In this document: positions 35,452 through 45,579 of the stretch, piece after piece
Position numbering within the stretch: the stretch's first letter is position 1
Layout: every line of letters begins with the position of its first letter
Assembly (NCBI RefSeq): GCF_037055325.1
Contig: NZ_CP146373.1
Span: 744,001 to 808,000 of the forward strand
Reading direction: 5' to 3'
Length of the DNA stretch: 64,000 bases
Origin: Arachnia propionica
GTDB taxonomy: Bacteria; Actinomycetota; Actinomycetes; Propionibacteriales; Propionibacteriaceae
Made by a program: the position numbers and the translations under genes
Notes under the pieces: model-generated
Database searches by the model: none
What the model saw: only the letters and a program-made list of their open reading frames with translations
Told to the model about the DNA's origin: nothing

Positions 35452-36026
35452 GATTCTCCTGCTGGTTTCGTGGCTGCGAAGTAGAGACTCGTCTCACCGT
35501 AGTCCCGGCGCCAGTCGTCGTCGAGACCACCCGGCCACACTGGAGGAAGACACCGTTTCGAGCGCTCGACCACCACAAGGGCCTGTGGGTTCAGCGTCCC
35601 GGGGGAAAATAGCGGAGCCAAGGTCCTGTCGAGGAGCATCGAGTCCATCTCGTAGGGCGGATCCACAAAGACGAGATCCCAGGGGCCGGTGGGAATCCGC
35701 CCTTCAACTCGTCCACCCCGCGCCTCAATGCGCAGCCCGGCCCTGCGGGCATTGCCCGCGATCAGGTTCGAGGTGTGGGAGTCGACGGCCACCACCCGGG
35801 CGGCTCCCCGGCTGGCGGCTTCCAGCGCGACCGCTCCGGTTCCTGCATAGAGGTCCAGCACCGCGGCCCCCACCAGGTGTTTCTCCGCCGGTTCCCCGAC
35901 GGTACCGAACCACGTGACGAGGGTGGAGAATAGCGCCTCCCGGACCCTGTCGCTGGTGGGCCGGGTTCCGCAGCGGGGCACCGTCAGCTGCGTTCCCTTC
36001 GCGCGTCCCGCGATGATGCGCGTCAT
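35448..36026 (-). CDS. rsmD: 16S rRNA (guanine(966)-N2)-methyltransferase
   Basis: SAM-dependent enzyme that modifies G966 of 16S rRNA. 192 residues with MTRIIAGRAKG at the start, RPTSDRVREALFSTL, the SAM-binding motif VLDLYAGTGAVALEAASRGA and the N6/N2-methylase motif LVFVDPPYEM. The ATG 36026 overlaps the recG stop by 4 bases, with GGAG just upstream; a start 15 bases further would be weaker. Translation is coupled with recG and coaD. Confidence 0.95.
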   Translation of the reverse strand: MTRIIAGRAKGTQLTVPRCGTRPTSDRVREALFSTLVTWFGTVGEPAEKHLVGAAVLDLYAGTGAVALEAASRGAARVVAVDSHTSNLIAGNARRAGLRIEARGGRVEGRIPTGPWDLVFVDPPYEMDSMLLDRTLAPLFSPGTLNPQALVVVERSKRCLPPVWPGGLDDDWRRDYGETSLYFAATKPAGES

Positions 36027-38233
36027 CCTTTCTCCAGCCATTCCCCGGCAGCAACCTGTTCTGCCTGGTCAATCATGTCGGCGAGCAGCGGATCTTCGGC
36101 AGCCCGAGGATCGGAAAGCACCTCGCCAGCCAGTTCTTTTGCCTGCTCGATGACCTTTCGGTCCCCCAGCACTCGAAGCAATTTCAGCGACGAGGCCCCG
36201 GACTGTGCCGCGCCCAGGACGTCTCCCTCGCGCCGCAGCTCCAGGTCCCGCTCCGCCAGTTCGAAACCATCGCTGGAGGCCACCAGCGCTTGGAGCCTGT
36301 CGACAGCGGTGAGCGCGTCCGGAGCGGGAGCCGCGAGCAGCAGACACAAACCGGGGTGCCTGCCTCGCCCGATCCTTCCACGGAGCTGGTGGAGCTGGGC
36401 AATTCCAAACCGGTCGGCATCGAGAACAACCATCACGGAGGCGTTCGGAATGTCCACTCCCACCTCGATGACCGTGGTGGACACCAGCACATCCAGTTCC
36501 CCAGCGGTGAATTCCAGCATGGTCTGGTCTCGCTCGGCGGTGGCCTGCCTGCCGTGAACCATTCCTACGCGCAGCCCCTTCAGCGGGCCTTCGGTGAGCA
36601 TGGGGGTGATTTCTGTCACCGCGCTCAAGCCGGTTCCAGCCTCCAGCTCCCCTTCTGTTTTATTGCCGGAGATGGCTGGGCAGACCACGAAGGCCTGGCG
36701 TCCCTGCTCCACCTCCTCACGGATGCGTTCCCAGGCCCGTTTCACCCAGTGAGGATTGCGGGCGGTGTCCACGAAGACGGTCTTCACCTCCGCGCGGCCC
36801 GCAGGGCGGTCTCGCAGCTCGATAGTCTCCAGATCGCCAAAGACCGTCATGGCCACCGATCGGGGTATGGGGGTGGCGGTCATCACCAGCGTGTGGGGTT
36901 GGTGTTCAGACTTCGCTGCCAGCGCGGCCCGCTGCTCCACTCCGAAGCGGTGTTGCTCATCGACCACCACGAGCCCGAGGTCTGCGAACCTGACGTCTTC
37001 CGACAACAGCGCATGGGTGCCGATGACGATTCCCGCGTCTCCGGACGCGACGGCCTCCCGTACCCGGCGACGGTTGGCGGCGGTGAGGCCTCCCGTCAGC
37101 AGCGCCACCTGCGTGGCCTGCGGGTGGGCCTCCAGGGTTCCGGCTGCCCCGAGCTCGCCGAGAAGCGATGTGATGGAGGCGTGATGCTGCTTGGCCAGCA
37201 CCTCGGTGGGAGCCAGCAGCGCAGCCTGGCCGCCCGCATCGACGACCGCGAGCATGGCACGCAGTGCGACGAGGGTCTTCCCCGAACCGACCTCCCCCTG
37301 CAACAGGCGATGCATCGGGTACTCAGCGGCCAGTTCATCGAAAAGGACCTCCCCCACTTCTTCCTGGCCTGCGGTCAGCCGGTACGGCAGGGATGCATCA
37401 AAGGCGGCAAGGATCCCATCATCACGGCGGGTTCTGGGTGTGGTGGTGCGTCCGGCCAAGGCGGCCCTGCGCACGGCCATAGCCAGTTGCATTCCGAATG
37501 CCTCATCGAACTTCAACCGAGCGATTCCGCGTTCCGCATCGAACACGTTGACGGGTTCGTGAACCTCCCGCAGGGCGTCTGGGAGGCCGATCACCCGGGC
37601 CCGTTCCGCCACCCAGGTGGGCAGCGTATCTCCCAGTGGAAGCACATGGGGCAGAGCGAGCGCTATCGCGTCTGCGATTTTCCAGGTGACCATCTTCGCC
37701 GTAGCTGGGTAAAGACCGACCAGCCGAGCTCGCTGAATCACCTTGACCATCGTGGCCTTCGCGTTGGCCTTGCGGCCCGTGATCGCGCCGAACTCGTCGA
37801 TGATGACGTAGTCGGGATGAGTGAGTTGAAGCTGCCCCCTGAATTCCCCCACCTTGCCGACGAAGATGCCACGGGCGCCCGGGGTGAGCTGATTGGCCCA
37901 GTACTTCGCGTAGTTCGGGCGTTTCTCAGGTACGAAGAAAGCCGCCTGCAGTTCCCCTTTTCCGTCGGTCAGCACGGTCGCCACCCGGGTGGTGCGACCA
38001 TCCACGATTCTGGTGGCTAGCACCTTGGCGACAACCGCGACATCCTCACCGGGTCGCAGGGTCCGGAAGTCGCTCATCTCGGTGCCAGAGAGGTATCTGC
38101 GCGGCACGTGTCTCAGCAGATCACCCAGGGTAAACAGTCCGAGCCTGGCCAGTTCCGAGGCAGAATCCGCTCCGACGACGTCACGTAGTCCGCGGTTCAG
38201 CTCGCGATGGATCGGGGTCCGGAATCGGCTCAT
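36023..38233 (-). CDS. recG: ATP-dependent DNA helicase RecG
   Basis: Remodels stalled replication forks and Holliday junctions. 736 residues: wedge/OB domain (about 60-160), helicase motif I LLQEGEVGSGKTLVALRAML-like at about 295 (QGEVGSGKT), DEQHRFG (motif II), TATPIPRS (motif III), and C-terminal helicase motifs VSTTVIEVGVDIPNAS and HQLRGRIGRG. Normal length. ATG 38233. The rsmD and coaD genes follow with overlaps. Confidence 0.96.
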   Translation of the reverse strand: MSRFRTPIHRELNRGLRDVVGADSASELARLGLFTLGDLLRHVPRRYLSGTEMSDFRTLRPGEDVAVVAKVLATRIVDGRTTRVATVLTDGKGELQAAFFVPEKRPNYAKYWANQLTPGARGIFVGKVGEFRGQLQLTHPDYVIIDEFGAITGRKANAKATMVKVIQRARLVGLYPATAKMVTWKIADAIALALPHVLPLGDTLPTWVAERARVIGLPDALREVHEPVNVFDAERGIARLKFDEAFGMQLAMAVRRAALAGRTTTPRTRRDDGILAAFDASLPYRLTAGQEEVGEVLFDELAAEYPMHRLLQGEVGSGKTLVALRAMLAVVDAGGQAALLAPTEVLAKQHHASITSLLGELGAAGTLEAHPQATQVALLTGGLTAANRRRVREAVASGDAGIVIGTHALLSEDVRFADLGLVVVDEQHRFGVEQRAALAAKSEHQPHTLVMTATPIPRSVAMTVFGDLETIELRDRPAGRAEVKTVFVDTARNPHWVKRAWERIREEVEQGRQAFVVCPAISGNKTEGELEAGTGLSAVTEITPMLTEGPLKGLRVGMVHGRQATAERDQTMLEFTAGELDVLVSTTVIEVGVDIPNASVMVVLDADRFGIAQLHQLRGRIGRGRHPGLCLLLAAPAPDALTAVDRLQALVASSDGFELAERDLELRREGDVLGAAQSGASSLKLLRVLGDRKVIEQAKELAGEVLSDPRAAEDPLLADMIDQAEQVAAGEWLEKG

Positions 38234-38261
38234 GGGGCGAGCCTACCGAGGGAGACCGACG

Positions 38262-38294
38262 AAAAACGGCTCGCGGCCCCAGCCGCGAGCCGTT
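38262..38294 (-). terminator. Terminator of rpmB
   Basis: On the minus strand a 12-bp stem (38294-38283 with 38276-38265) with a 6-base loop, followed by TTTTT at 38266-38262. It lies 16 bases after the rpmB stop and separates it from recG. Confidence 0.85.
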
Positions 38295-38309
38295 GCCCGG
38301 ACTCCTCGT

Positions 38310-38495
38310 TCAGTGGGTGACCTTGCCAGCCTTGAGGCAAGAGGTGCACACGTTGAGTCGTTTGGGAGCACCGTTGATGGTCGCACGGACACGCTGAATG
38401 TTCGGGTTCCAGCGACGGTTGGTCTTCTTTTTCGACCAAGGCACGTTGTGACCGAAGCCGGGTCCCTTGGCGCAGATATCACAGACGGCAGCCAC
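38310..38495 (-). CDS. rpmB: 50S ribosomal protein L28 (bL28)
   Basis: A 61-residue ribosomal protein of the zinc-binding type: Cys pairs at residues 5 and 8 (CDIC) and in the C-terminal VCTSC. The core NVPWSKKKTNRRWNPNIQRVRATING is typical. The GTG start at 38495 is preceded by AGGAG at 6 bases. It is transcribed alone and ends in a strong terminator. Confidence 0.95.
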   Translation of the reverse strand: MAAVCDICAKGPGFGHNVPWSKKKTNRRWNPNIQRVRATINGAPKRLNVCTSCLKAGKVTH

Positions 38496-38640
38496 TGGAA
38501 TCTCCTTGTTGCTTGGGCCAGACGCGCCACAGCAACGCCTGGTTCGATCATTGGGTCCGCCCGCCGAAGCGGGCAACCGGTAGATGATAACCCGATACGC
38601 CACCAATCCTCAAACCGCGTTCCCGGAGCGCCTCCTCCCC

Positions 38641-40317
38641 TCAGGTGGCAACCACCACAGGCACGATCATGGGGCGACGCCGCAACCTCCGGGACACCCA
38701 AGCACCAATGGTGCGGCGGATCACCTGCTGTAGACGGTAAACGTCATCCACGCCGTCGTCCAAGGCCTGCTGCAGACCGGTGAGAATCTGTTCCCGGACC
38801 GCATCGAAGACCGATGGGTCCTCGGCGAAACCCCTCGCATTGATGTCCAGGGCCCCGATGACGGATCTGGTATGGAGGTTGACCACGGCAACCACAGAGA
38901 TGAACCCCTCCTCACCGAGGATGAGCCGGTCGCTGATCGATTCAGTGATGTCACCCACGATCGAGCCGTCCACAAAGATGTAGGAGGCATCGACGCGCCC
39001 GACCTTGCGCGCGCTCCCGTCCACCAGGTCAACCACATCACCGTCCTCACACACCACGGCATTCTCCGCCGGGACACCGGTGGAGATCGCGAGCTTGGCG
39101 TTGGCGATCAGATGCCGGATCTCACCGTGCACCGGCATGACATTGCGCGGTTTCAGGATGTTGTAGCAGTACAGCAGTTCACCGGCCGAAGCATGACCGG
39201 AGACGTGGACAAAGGCATTGCCCTTGTGCACCACCTGCGCCCCCAGTTTCGTCAACCCGTTAATGACCCGGTAGACGGAATTCTCATTGCCTGGAATCAA
39301 AGAGCTCGCCAACAAGACAATGTCACCGGGACCCAGCTCAATGACGGGATGTTCCCGGTTCGCGATCCGACTCAGCGCGGCGAGCGGCTCGCCTTGGGAA
39401 CCAGTGGAGATGATCACCACCTCGTCATCGCGGTATCTCTCGATGTCCTTCATCTCAATCAGGACGTTCGCTGGGACGTGCAGGTATCCGAGATCCCGAG
39501 CGGTCGCCATGTTGCGCACCATGGAACGCCCCACATAGGCCACCTTGCGACCATGCTTGACGGCCAGGTTAAGCACCTGCTGCACCCTGTGCACGTGGGA
39601 AGCAAAACACGCGACGATCAGTTTCCTGTCCGCCTGATCGAACACACGGGCAATGGAGGGTTCGATATCCTTCTCCAAGGGTGTGAATCCTGGGGTCTCA
39701 GCGTTGGTGGAGTCAGGCATGAACAGATCCACCCCCTCATCCGCGAGACGCGCGAAACCACGCAAATCAGTGATACGCCCATCGAGGGGAAGTTGATCCA
39801 TCTTAAAATCCCCAGTGTGCAGGACTGTGCCCGCTGCGGTGCGCAAGGCAACCGCCAAACCGTCGGGAATGGAGTGATTGACCGCGAAGAACTCAAGCTC
39901 AAAGTTCCCTACTCGGCACCGTTCGCCTTCCTTCACCTCGATCAACCGGTAGCCACGGATGCGATGTTCTTTCAGCTTGCTCGCCACCAGCGCGAGGGTC
40001 AGCTTCGAACCGTAAACAGGAATGTCGGCCCGCTGCTTGAGCAGATAGGGCACGGCACCAATGTGGTCCTCGTGGCCGTGGGTGAGCACCAAGGCACGGA
40101 TGTCGTTGAGACGATCCGACAGCAGGTCCAAGGCGGGAAGGATGAGGTCGACGCCAGGGTGGCGGTCCTCAGGAAAGAGCACGCCACAGTCAACCAGGAC
40201 CATGTCACCATCGATCTCGAAGGAAGCGCTGTTCCGACCCACATCGCCGAGTCCTCCCAAGGGTGTGACACGAAGGGTTCCGGGCTTCAAGGGCGGAGGC
40301 GTACGCAGTTCACTCAC
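38641..40317 (-). CDS. rnj: Ribonuclease J
   Basis: A dual endo- and 5'-3' exoribonuclease of the metallo-beta-lactamase family that drives mRNA turnover and rRNA processing. 558 residues: metal motif LVLTHGHEDHIGAVPY (HxHxDH), HTGDFKMDQ, the beta-CASP domain (from about 210, FASHVHRVQQVLNLA), HVSGHASAGELLYC, MPVHGEIRHL, and the dimerisation C-terminus. The start is unclear: GTG 40317 has no ribosome binding site but a TAGCCT -10-like hexamer 7 bases before, fitting a leaderless transcript; ATG at 40347 is an alternative. Confidence 0.93.
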   Translation of the reverse strand: MSELRTPPPLKPGTLRVTPLGGLGDVGRNSASFEIDGDMVLVDCGVLFPEDRHPGVDLILPALDLLSDRLNDIRALVLTHGHEDHIGAVPYLLKQRADIPVYGSKLTLALVASKLKEHRIRGYRLIEVKEGERCRVGNFELEFFAVNHSIPDGLAVALRTAAGTVLHTGDFKMDQLPLDGRITDLRGFARLADEGVDLFMPDSTNAETPGFTPLEKDIEPSIARVFDQADRKLIVACFASHVHRVQQVLNLAVKHGRKVAYVGRSMVRNMATARDLGYLHVPANVLIEMKDIERYRDDEVVIISTGSQGEPLAALSRIANREHPVIELGPGDIVLLASSLIPGNENSVYRVINGLTKLGAQVVHKGNAFVHVSGHASAGELLYCYNILKPRNVMPVHGEIRHLIANAKLAISTGVPAENAVVCEDGDVVDLVDGSARKVGRVDASYIFVDGSIVGDITESISDRLILGEEGFISVVAVVNLHTRSVIGALDINARGFAEDPSVFDAVREQILTGLQQALDDGVDDVYRLQQVIRRTIGAWVSRRLRRRPMIVPVVVAT

Positions 40318-40363
40318 CCGCAAAAGGCTAGTGCAAACAGTCGTCATCACTACACTGACAGGC

Positions 40364-40912
40364 ATGCCCGTTCCCGACTCTGTGCGCCTCGCCATGCCCG
40401 TGGAGGCCGTCGACATCGCCAGGCTCCAGCGGAAAGCCTGGTCCCGGCAACCCGGCACCGCGGCGGCACTCGCGGCAATCCCCGCAGATCAGGCGGTGCG
40501 CACCTGGCACGAGGCCATCGTCAAGCCTCCACTCGCCCATTGCCGGGTGCTGGTGGCCCTGTCCCAAGGGCAGGTGGCAGGTTTCGTGGTGACCGGACCG
40601 AGCAACGATCCGGATGCCGAGGCCACCGACGGCATGGTCGCCGAGTTCATCACCGAGTCGGACGCGCTCGACGACCACGCCTCACGCTTGGTGAACGCCG
40701 CGGTGGACACGCTGCGCGCCGACGGCTACGAGACCGCCACCTGGTGGGTCCGCAGCGACGACGACGCCCTGCGTGGTTTCCTGATCGAGTGCGGCTGGGC
40801 TGCGGACGGCGCCCACCGAAGCCTTGGGACCGAGGACGGGACGGAGGCCGTCAAACAGGTCAGGTTGATGACCCGGATCGCAGATCGGGGCCCCGCCCCA
40901 AACGCCGGCTGA
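40364..40912 (+). CDS. GNAT family N-acetyltransferase
   Basis: A 182-residue protein whose order of elements fits the GNAT fold: early helices (VDIARLQRKAWSRQPG), strands CRVLVALSQGQVAGFVVTG and MVAEFITE, the acceptor-CoA region DHASRLVNAAVDTLRADGYETATWWV and the final ALRGFLIECGWAADGAHRSL. The usual R/Q-x-x-G-x-G/A pyrophosphate loop is poorly kept, and the substrate is unknown. ATG 40364 is supported by a -10-like TACACT 7 bases upstream (leaderless); ATG 40394 is an alternative. Divergent from rnj. Confidence 0.8.
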   Translation: MPVPDSVRLAMPVEAVDIARLQRKAWSRQPGTAAALAAIPADQAVRTWHEAIVKPPLAHCRVLVALSQGQVAGFVVTGPSNDPDAEATDGMVAEFITESDALDDHASRLVNAAVDTLRADGYETATWWVRSDDDALRGFLIECGWAADGAHRSLGTEDGTEAVKQVRLMTRIADRGPAPNAG

Positions 40913-40926
40913 TCCGCGGGCGCCGT

Positions 40927-41667
40927 TCAGAGACCGATGATTGTTTCAATGCCCTCGGTCAGACCTGGGTGATCGACCACCCACCGCACTCCTGCCAACA
41001 CCCCCGGCATGAAACTGGCGCGGTCGAAACTGTCATGCCGGATGGTGAGTGTTTCGCCGTGGGCTCCGAGCAGCACTTCCTGGTGGGCGACGAGCCCCTG
41101 CAGCCGCACCCCGTGGATGTGTATGCCCTCAACCACTGCACCACGGGCCCCAGCGTCATGCACCGTCGCGTCCGGGACCGGCCCCATGCCAGAAGCCGCG
41201 CGTGCGGCAGCGATCTTCCCGGCAGTGGTAGCGGAGGTTCCCGACGGGGCATCCGCCTTGTTCGGGTGGTGTAGTTCGACGATCTCAACACTCGGATAGA
41301 ACGGAGCCGCCTTGGCGGCGAACTGCATCATGAGAACAGCCCCAATGGAGAAGTTCGAGGCAATCAACACCCCTACTCCCGGATTGGCAGCGCACAATTC
41401 TCGGACCCGCGCAAGCCTTTCCTCGTTGAACCCGGTGGTGCCGATCACCATGTTGATTCCCCGCGGAACCGACCATTCAATGTTATCCATCACCGCGTCG
41501 GGATGGGTGAAATCCACTGCCACGAGCGCACCCTCGATCCGCTCTCGTGGCTCACCGAGATCCACTCCCCCGGTGACCTCCATGTCGTCGGCAGCCGTCA
41601 CCGCGCGGCTCACCTCACTGCCCATCTTCCCGCCGATACCGAAGATACCAACCCCGAGAGTGCTCAT
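40927..41667 (-). CDS. dapB: 4-hydroxy-tetrahydrodipicolinate reductase
   Basis: Reduces (4S)-4-hydroxy-tetrahydrodipicolinate with NAD(P)H in the lysine/diaminopimelate pathway. 246 residues: the dinucleotide loop VGIFGIGGKMGSEV at 5-18, VIGTTGF, the active-site signature ELHHPNKADAPSGT, and C-terminal GEIH-like segment HIHGVRLQGLVAHQEVLLGAHGETL. ATG 41667 gives the canonical start. Its usual partner dapA is not adjacent. Confidence 0.96.
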   Translation of the reverse strand: MSTLGVGIFGIGGKMGSEVSRAVTAADDMEVTGGVDLGEPRERIEGALVAVDFTHPDAVMDNIEWSVPRGINMVIGTTGFNEERLARVRELCAANPGVGVLIASNFSIGAVLMMQFAAKAAPFYPSVEIVELHHPNKADAPSGTSATTAGKIAAARAASGMGPVPDATVHDAGARGAVVEGIHIHGVRLQGLVAHQEVLLGAHGETLTIRHDSFDRASFMPGVLAGVRWVVDHPGLTEGIETIIGL

Positions 41668-41721
41668 TCTCAACTCCTTTTCGTCTTTGTTCATCAGTTC
41701 TACCCAACCGGTGAAACCCGA

Positions 41722-41754
41722 AAGGGGTCGACCCACAGAACGGATCGACCCCTT
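41722..41754 (-). terminator. Terminator between pnp and dapB
   Basis: A 10-bp stem (41754-41745 with 41731-41722) with a 13-base loop lies 15 bases after the pnp stop on the minus strand. The following sequence is only moderately T-rich. Confidence 0.6.
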
Positions 41755-41768
41755 ACCTGCTTCATGAC

Positions 41769-43979
41769 TCAGGCTTCGTCGGTTTCGGCCTCTTCCTCGA
41801 GCACGGGAATCAGGCTCAGCTTGCCGCGGTCGTCGATCTCGGAGATCTCCACCTGGAGCTTCTGCCCCACGGAAACCACGTCTTCGACGTCCTCGACGCG
41901 TTTGCCGCCGGCCAGCGCCCGCAGCTTGCTGATGTGCAGCAGCCCGTCCTTACCGGGCAGCAGGGAGACGAAGGCACCGAAGGTGGTGATCTTTACCACG
42001 GTGCCGATGAACCGTTCGCCCTTCTCCGGCATGTGTGGATTGGCGATGGCGTTGATGGCGGAAACCGCTGCCTCCGAGGCCTCCCCGGTCTCGGCTCCCA
42101 CGTAAATGGTGCCGTCGTCCTCGATGGTGATGTTGGCCCCGGTGTCGTCCTGAATCTGGTTGATGACCTTCCCCTTGGGACCGATGACCTCACCGATCTT
42201 GTCGACGGGGATGCGCAGCGTGACGATCCGAGGAGCATACGGACTCATCTCATCTGGCACGTCGATAGCCTCTCCCATCACCTCGAGCAGGGTGTGCCGA
42301 GCTTCACGGGCTTGCAGCAGCGCCTTCTGCAGCTCCACGGCGGGGATACCGTTCAACTTGGTGTCGAGCTGGAGGGCCGTGACGAAATCACGGGTGCCGG
42401 CCACTTTGAAGTCCATGTCACCGAGTGCGTCCTCGGCTCCCAGGATATCGGTGAGTGCCACATAGCGGGTCTCACCGTCAATCTCCTCGCTCATCAACCC
42501 CATCGCAATGCCGGCGACAGGGGCTTTCAGCGGCACACCCGCGTTCAACAGGGCCAGGGTGGATGCGCACACCGACCCCATCGAGGTGGAACCATTCGAA
42601 CCGATGGCCTCGGAGACCTGACGGATCGCGTAGGGGAACTCCTCCCGGGTGGGCAGCACAGGGACGATGGCGCGTTCCGCAAGCGCACCGTGGCCAATCT
42701 CGCGGCGTTTCGGGGAACCGACGCGCCCAGTCTCACCGGTGGAGAACGGCGGGAAATTGTAGTTATGCATGTACCGCTTGGTCGACTCCGGGGAGAGGGT
42801 GTCGATCTTCTGTTCCATGTCCAGCATATTCAGAGTGGAGACGCCCAAGATCTGGGTCTCGCCCCGCTGAAACAGCGCCGAACCGTGGACACGCGGGATC
42901 ACTGCGACTTCGGCGGACAGGGTGCGGATGTCGCGCGTACCTCGACCGTCGATGCGCACGCCTTCAGTCAGGGTGCGATGACGGACAATCTTCTTGGTCA
43001 GCGACTTCAAGGCGGCCGCGATCTCGTTTGCGCGTCCCTCGAAACGCTCAGAGAGGGCTTCAGTGACGTCCTGGCGAATGGTGTGAGTGGCGTCGTCGCG
43101 GTCCTGTTTGCCCGGAATCCGCATCGCTTCGGAGATCCGACCGGAAGCCAGTTCCTCGACGGCAACGTAGACGTCGTCCTCGTAGTCGCGGAAGACAGGG
43201 AAGTCAAAGGTTTCCTTGGGCAGTTTCGCCTTCAGCTCGGACTGGGCGTCGCACAGGGTCTTGATGAAGGGTTTCGCAGCCTCCAGCCCTTGCCCAACGA
43301 CTTCCTCGGTGGGAGCGGTCTTGCCGGAACGCACGTTCTCCCACGTGGACTCGGTGCCGCCGGCCTCGACCATCATGATCGCGACATCGCCATCAGGCAG
43401 GACACGCCCAGCGACGACCATCTGGAAAGAGGACTTGGCGACCTGTTCGACGGTCGGGAAACACACCCAGGTCTCGTCGATCAGGGCGACACGAACACCG
43501 CCGATGGGACCGGAGAAGGGCAACCCGGCCAAGGTCGTGGCCATGGATGCGGCATTGATCGCGACCACGTCGTAGTAGTGGGTCGGGTTGAGGGAGAGAA
43601 CGTCGACGATCACCTGCACCTCGTTGCGCAGCCCCTTCACGAAGGCCGGACGCAGCGGGCGATCGATCAGCCTGGCGGCAAGGATGGCGCCCTCCCCGGG
43701 GCGTCCCTCACGGCGGAAGAAAGACCCGGGGATGCGTCCCGCAGCGTACATCCGCTCCTCGATGTCAACGGTGAGCGGGAAGAAATCGATGGCGTCCCGC
43801 GGAGTCTTCGCCGCGGTGGTGGCAGCCAACAGCATGGTGTCGCCGTCAAGATAGACCGCGGCCGAGCCGTCCGCCTGTTGAGCGAGGATGCCGGATTCGA
43901 AACGGATGGTGTGTCGACCGTACTTGCCGTTGTCGATGACGGCTTCGGAGAATTCGAGACCAGGTCCTTCCATGGACAA
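41769..43979 (-). CDS. pnp: Polyribonucleotide nucleotidyltransferase (PNPase / GpsI)
   Basis: A 3'-5' phosphorolytic exoribonuclease, part of mRNA decay; the actinobacterial form can also synthesise (p)ppGpp-related pppGpp. 736 residues: two RNase PH domains (about 10-225 and 330-560) with [25 protein letters not shown] and the second-core region [26 protein letters not shown], a KH domain ([19 protein letters not shown]) and C-terminal S1 domain. A TTG start at 43979 stands 6 bases after AAGGAG; ATG at 43973 would be 12 bases away. Confidence 0.96.
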   Translation of the reverse strand: MSMEGPGLEFSEAVIDNGKYGRHTIRFESGILAQQADGSAAVYLDGDTMLLAATTAAKTPRDAIDFFPLTVDIEERMYAAGRIPGSFFRREGRPGEGAILAARLIDRPLRPAFVKGLRNEVQVIVDVLSLNPTHYYDVVAINAASMATTLAGLPFSGPIGGVRVALIDETWVCFPTVEQVAKSSFQMVVAGRVLPDGDVAIMMVEAGGTESTWENVRSGKTAPTEEVVGQGLEAAKPFIKTLCDAQSELKAKLPKETFDFPVFRDYEDDVYVAVEELASGRISEAMRIPGKQDRDDATHTIRQDVTEALSERFEGRANEIAAALKSLTKKIVRHRTLTEGVRIDGRGTRDIRTLSAEVAVIPRVHGSALFQRGETQILGVSTLNMLDMEQKIDTLSPESTKRYMHNYNFPPFSTGETGRVGSPKRREIGHGALAERAIVPVLPTREEFPYAIRQVSEAIGSNGSTSMGSVCASTLALLNAGVPLKAPVAGIAMGLMSEEIDGETRYVALTDILGAEDALGDMDFKVAGTRDFVTALQLDTKLNGIPAVELQKALLQAREARHTLLEVMGEAIDVPDEMSPYAPRIVTLRIPVDKIGEVIGPKGKVINQIQDDTGANITIEDDGTIYVGAETGEASEAAVSAINAIANPHMPEKGERFIGTVVKITTFGAFVSLLPGKDGLLHISKLRALAGGKRVEDVEDVVSVGQKLQVEISEIDDRGKLSLIPVLEEEAETDEA

Positions 43980-44180
43980 AGCTGGCTCCTTTCACTGGGT
44001 TGGCTGCCCGCAGGGCGCGGCACGCCGCCAGTACCACCGGTCTTCGATCGAGACCCGCGGGGCTGCAACTACCCGAAGGTCACTACCGAGGACCAGGTGA
44101 GACCCCCTGGCAGGCAGAAAATACGTTGTGGTGATTGAGTTTTGCGCCAATCCTACCGGCTGGGGTCCGGACAGGCGCGG

Positions 44181-44210
44181 AGGACAGCCCCGCGTGTGCG
44201 GGGCTGTCCT
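44181..44210 (-). terminator. Hairpin terminator after rpsO
   Basis: A perfect 13-bp stem (44210-44198 with 44193-44181) and 4-base loop stands 30 bases past the rpsO stop. No T run follows, as often seen in actinobacterial terminators; an RNA-processing site for the rpsO-pnp transcript is possible too. Confidence 0.55.
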
Positions 44211-44240
44211 CCTATCAGATCGTGTGAATGACGACGCCGG

Positions 44241-44504
44241 TCAGCGACGCAGGCCGAGCCTCGCAATGAGTTCGCGGTAGTGCTCGATGTCCTGACGGGC
44301 AACGTAGTTGAGCAGACGGCGGCGCTGTCCGACCATCAGCATCAGGCCGCGACGGCTATGGTGATCCCCCTTGTGAACCTTGAGGTGCTCGGTCAGGTGA
44401 GCGATCCGCTTGGTCAGCAGAGCGATCTGCACATCCGGCGAACCGGTGTCGCCCGGCTTCGTGGCGTACTCTTCGATGATCTTTGTCTTCTCGGCAGCAT
44501 CCAT
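44241..44504 (-). CDS. rpsO: 30S ribosomal protein S15 (uS15)
   Basis: An 87-residue ribosomal protein of the central 30S domain. Family segments: [66 protein letters not shown] 44504 is preceded by GGAAGGAG at 7 bases. rpsO-pnp is the classical order; the two genes are separated by 260 bases containing a stem-loop. Confidence 0.97.
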   Translation of the reverse strand: MDAAEKTKIIEEYATKPGDTGSPDVQIALLTKRIAHLTEHLKVHKGDHHSRRGLMLMVGQRRRLLNYVARQDIEHYRELIARLGLRR

Positions 44505-44644
44505 GTCTGGACTCCTTCCGGTTCGCTGCACGGCGCCCCGGTGGCGGGTGCGGTTGGGGCTCTTGTTGATCCGTGGCCGATCGACGGCAACTGTCGGACC
44601 TTACCATCGGTTCGACCGGGAAACCAAACCCACCGGTTCTGGAA

Positions 44645-45529
44645 TCAGCTCCGCCGGGTGAGGATGCGGCGGCAGTTCTCGATGTCCTGGTCCATCTGAG
44701 CGATCAGGCCCTCGACACCCTCGAAACGCACCTGCCCGCGCAGCCTCTCCACGAAATCAACGTCGATATGAACCCCGTACAACTCCAGGTCGTTGCGGTC
44801 CAACACATGGGTCTCAACCCGCCGGTCCACACCTTCGAAAGTCGGGTTGGAACCCACGGAGATGGCTGCAGGCATCGCTTCCTCCCCGATCGGTGTCAGC
44901 CACCCGGCATACACCCCGTCCGCGGGGACAGCCAGTTCCGTGGGAACAACCAGGTTCGCGGTTGGGAACCCGAGTTCACGTCCCCGCTGGTCCCCCACAA
45001 CCACGACACCACTGAACCTGAAGTCGCGCCCCAGGTGCTGTGAAGCCAATCGCACGTCACCACAGTCCAACGCCTCACGAATGAGGGTGGAACATGTGGT
45101 CCGGGCGTCGACTCCCGACAGTTCAAGCGTCCGCACGTCGAAACGCCCCGCGGCCAGCTCCCTGAGGGTTCCGACGTCACCCGATGCGCGATGCCCGAAA
45201 CGGAAGTTCTCCCCCACCACGACTGTCCGCGGAGCGAGTGGCACAACAAAACGTTCGATGAACTCGGCGGGGCTCATGGCCGCCACCTTCCTGTCGAAAC
45301 GCACCACCCTCACCTCGTGAGCCCCTGCTTGTTTGAGCAGGTCGATCCGGGTGGGCAGGTCACTCAACAGGCGTGGGGCATGTTCCGGTGCCAGCACCGA
45401 CAACGGATGGGGCCAGAAGGTGATGACCGCGAGTTCGCCATCGCCCCGCTCAGCCTGCAGCACGCGTTGATGCCCGAGATGCACTCCGTCGAAGTTGCCG
45501 ATGGCCACTACCCTGGTTCCGCTGTTCAC
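44645..45529 (-). CDS. ribF: Bifunctional riboflavin kinase / FAD synthetase
   Basis: Makes FMN from riboflavin, then FAD. The N-terminal adenylyltransferase domain has VVAIGNFDGVHLGHQRVL (GNFDGxHxGH) and GENFRFGHRASGD; the C-terminal flavokinase domain has GRELGFPTANLVVP and the PxNPTF-like SVGSNPTFEG region. About 294 residues from GTG 45529, which gives the normal start MNSGTRVVAIGNFDG; no clear ribosome binding site precedes it. It follows no truB here (usually adjacent): the lactate, corrinoid and regulator genes separate them. Confidence 0.94.
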   Translation of the reverse strand: MNSGTRVVAIGNFDGVHLGHQRVLQAERGDGELAVITFWPHPLSVLAPEHAPRLLSDLPTRIDLLKQAGAHEVRVVRFDRKVAAMSPAEFIERFVVPLAPRTVVVGENFRFGHRASGDVGTLRELAAGRFDVRTLELSGVDARTTCSTLIREALDCGDVRLASQHLGRDFRFSGVVVVGDQRGRELGFPTANLVVPTELAVPADGVYAGWLTPIGEEAMPAAISVGSNPTFEGVDRRVETHVLDRNDLELYGVHIDVDFVERLRGQVRFEGVEGLIAQMDQDIENCRRILTRRS

Positions 45530-45579
45530 GACGGACAAGGTTAGCGAGGGGCAGCGCAGCACGCATCCGTGGATGAGAA

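Noticed and set aside
38872-41274. An 800-codon plus-strand open frame opposite rnj and dapB, running through the GNAT gene
   Set aside because: It crosses three genes on the two strands and shows no domain; the genes it overlaps have clear motifs.
41934-44138. A 734-codon plus-strand open frame opposite pnp
   Set aside because: It mirrors the high-GC third-position bias of pnp, has no family motifs, and pnp itself is unmistakable.
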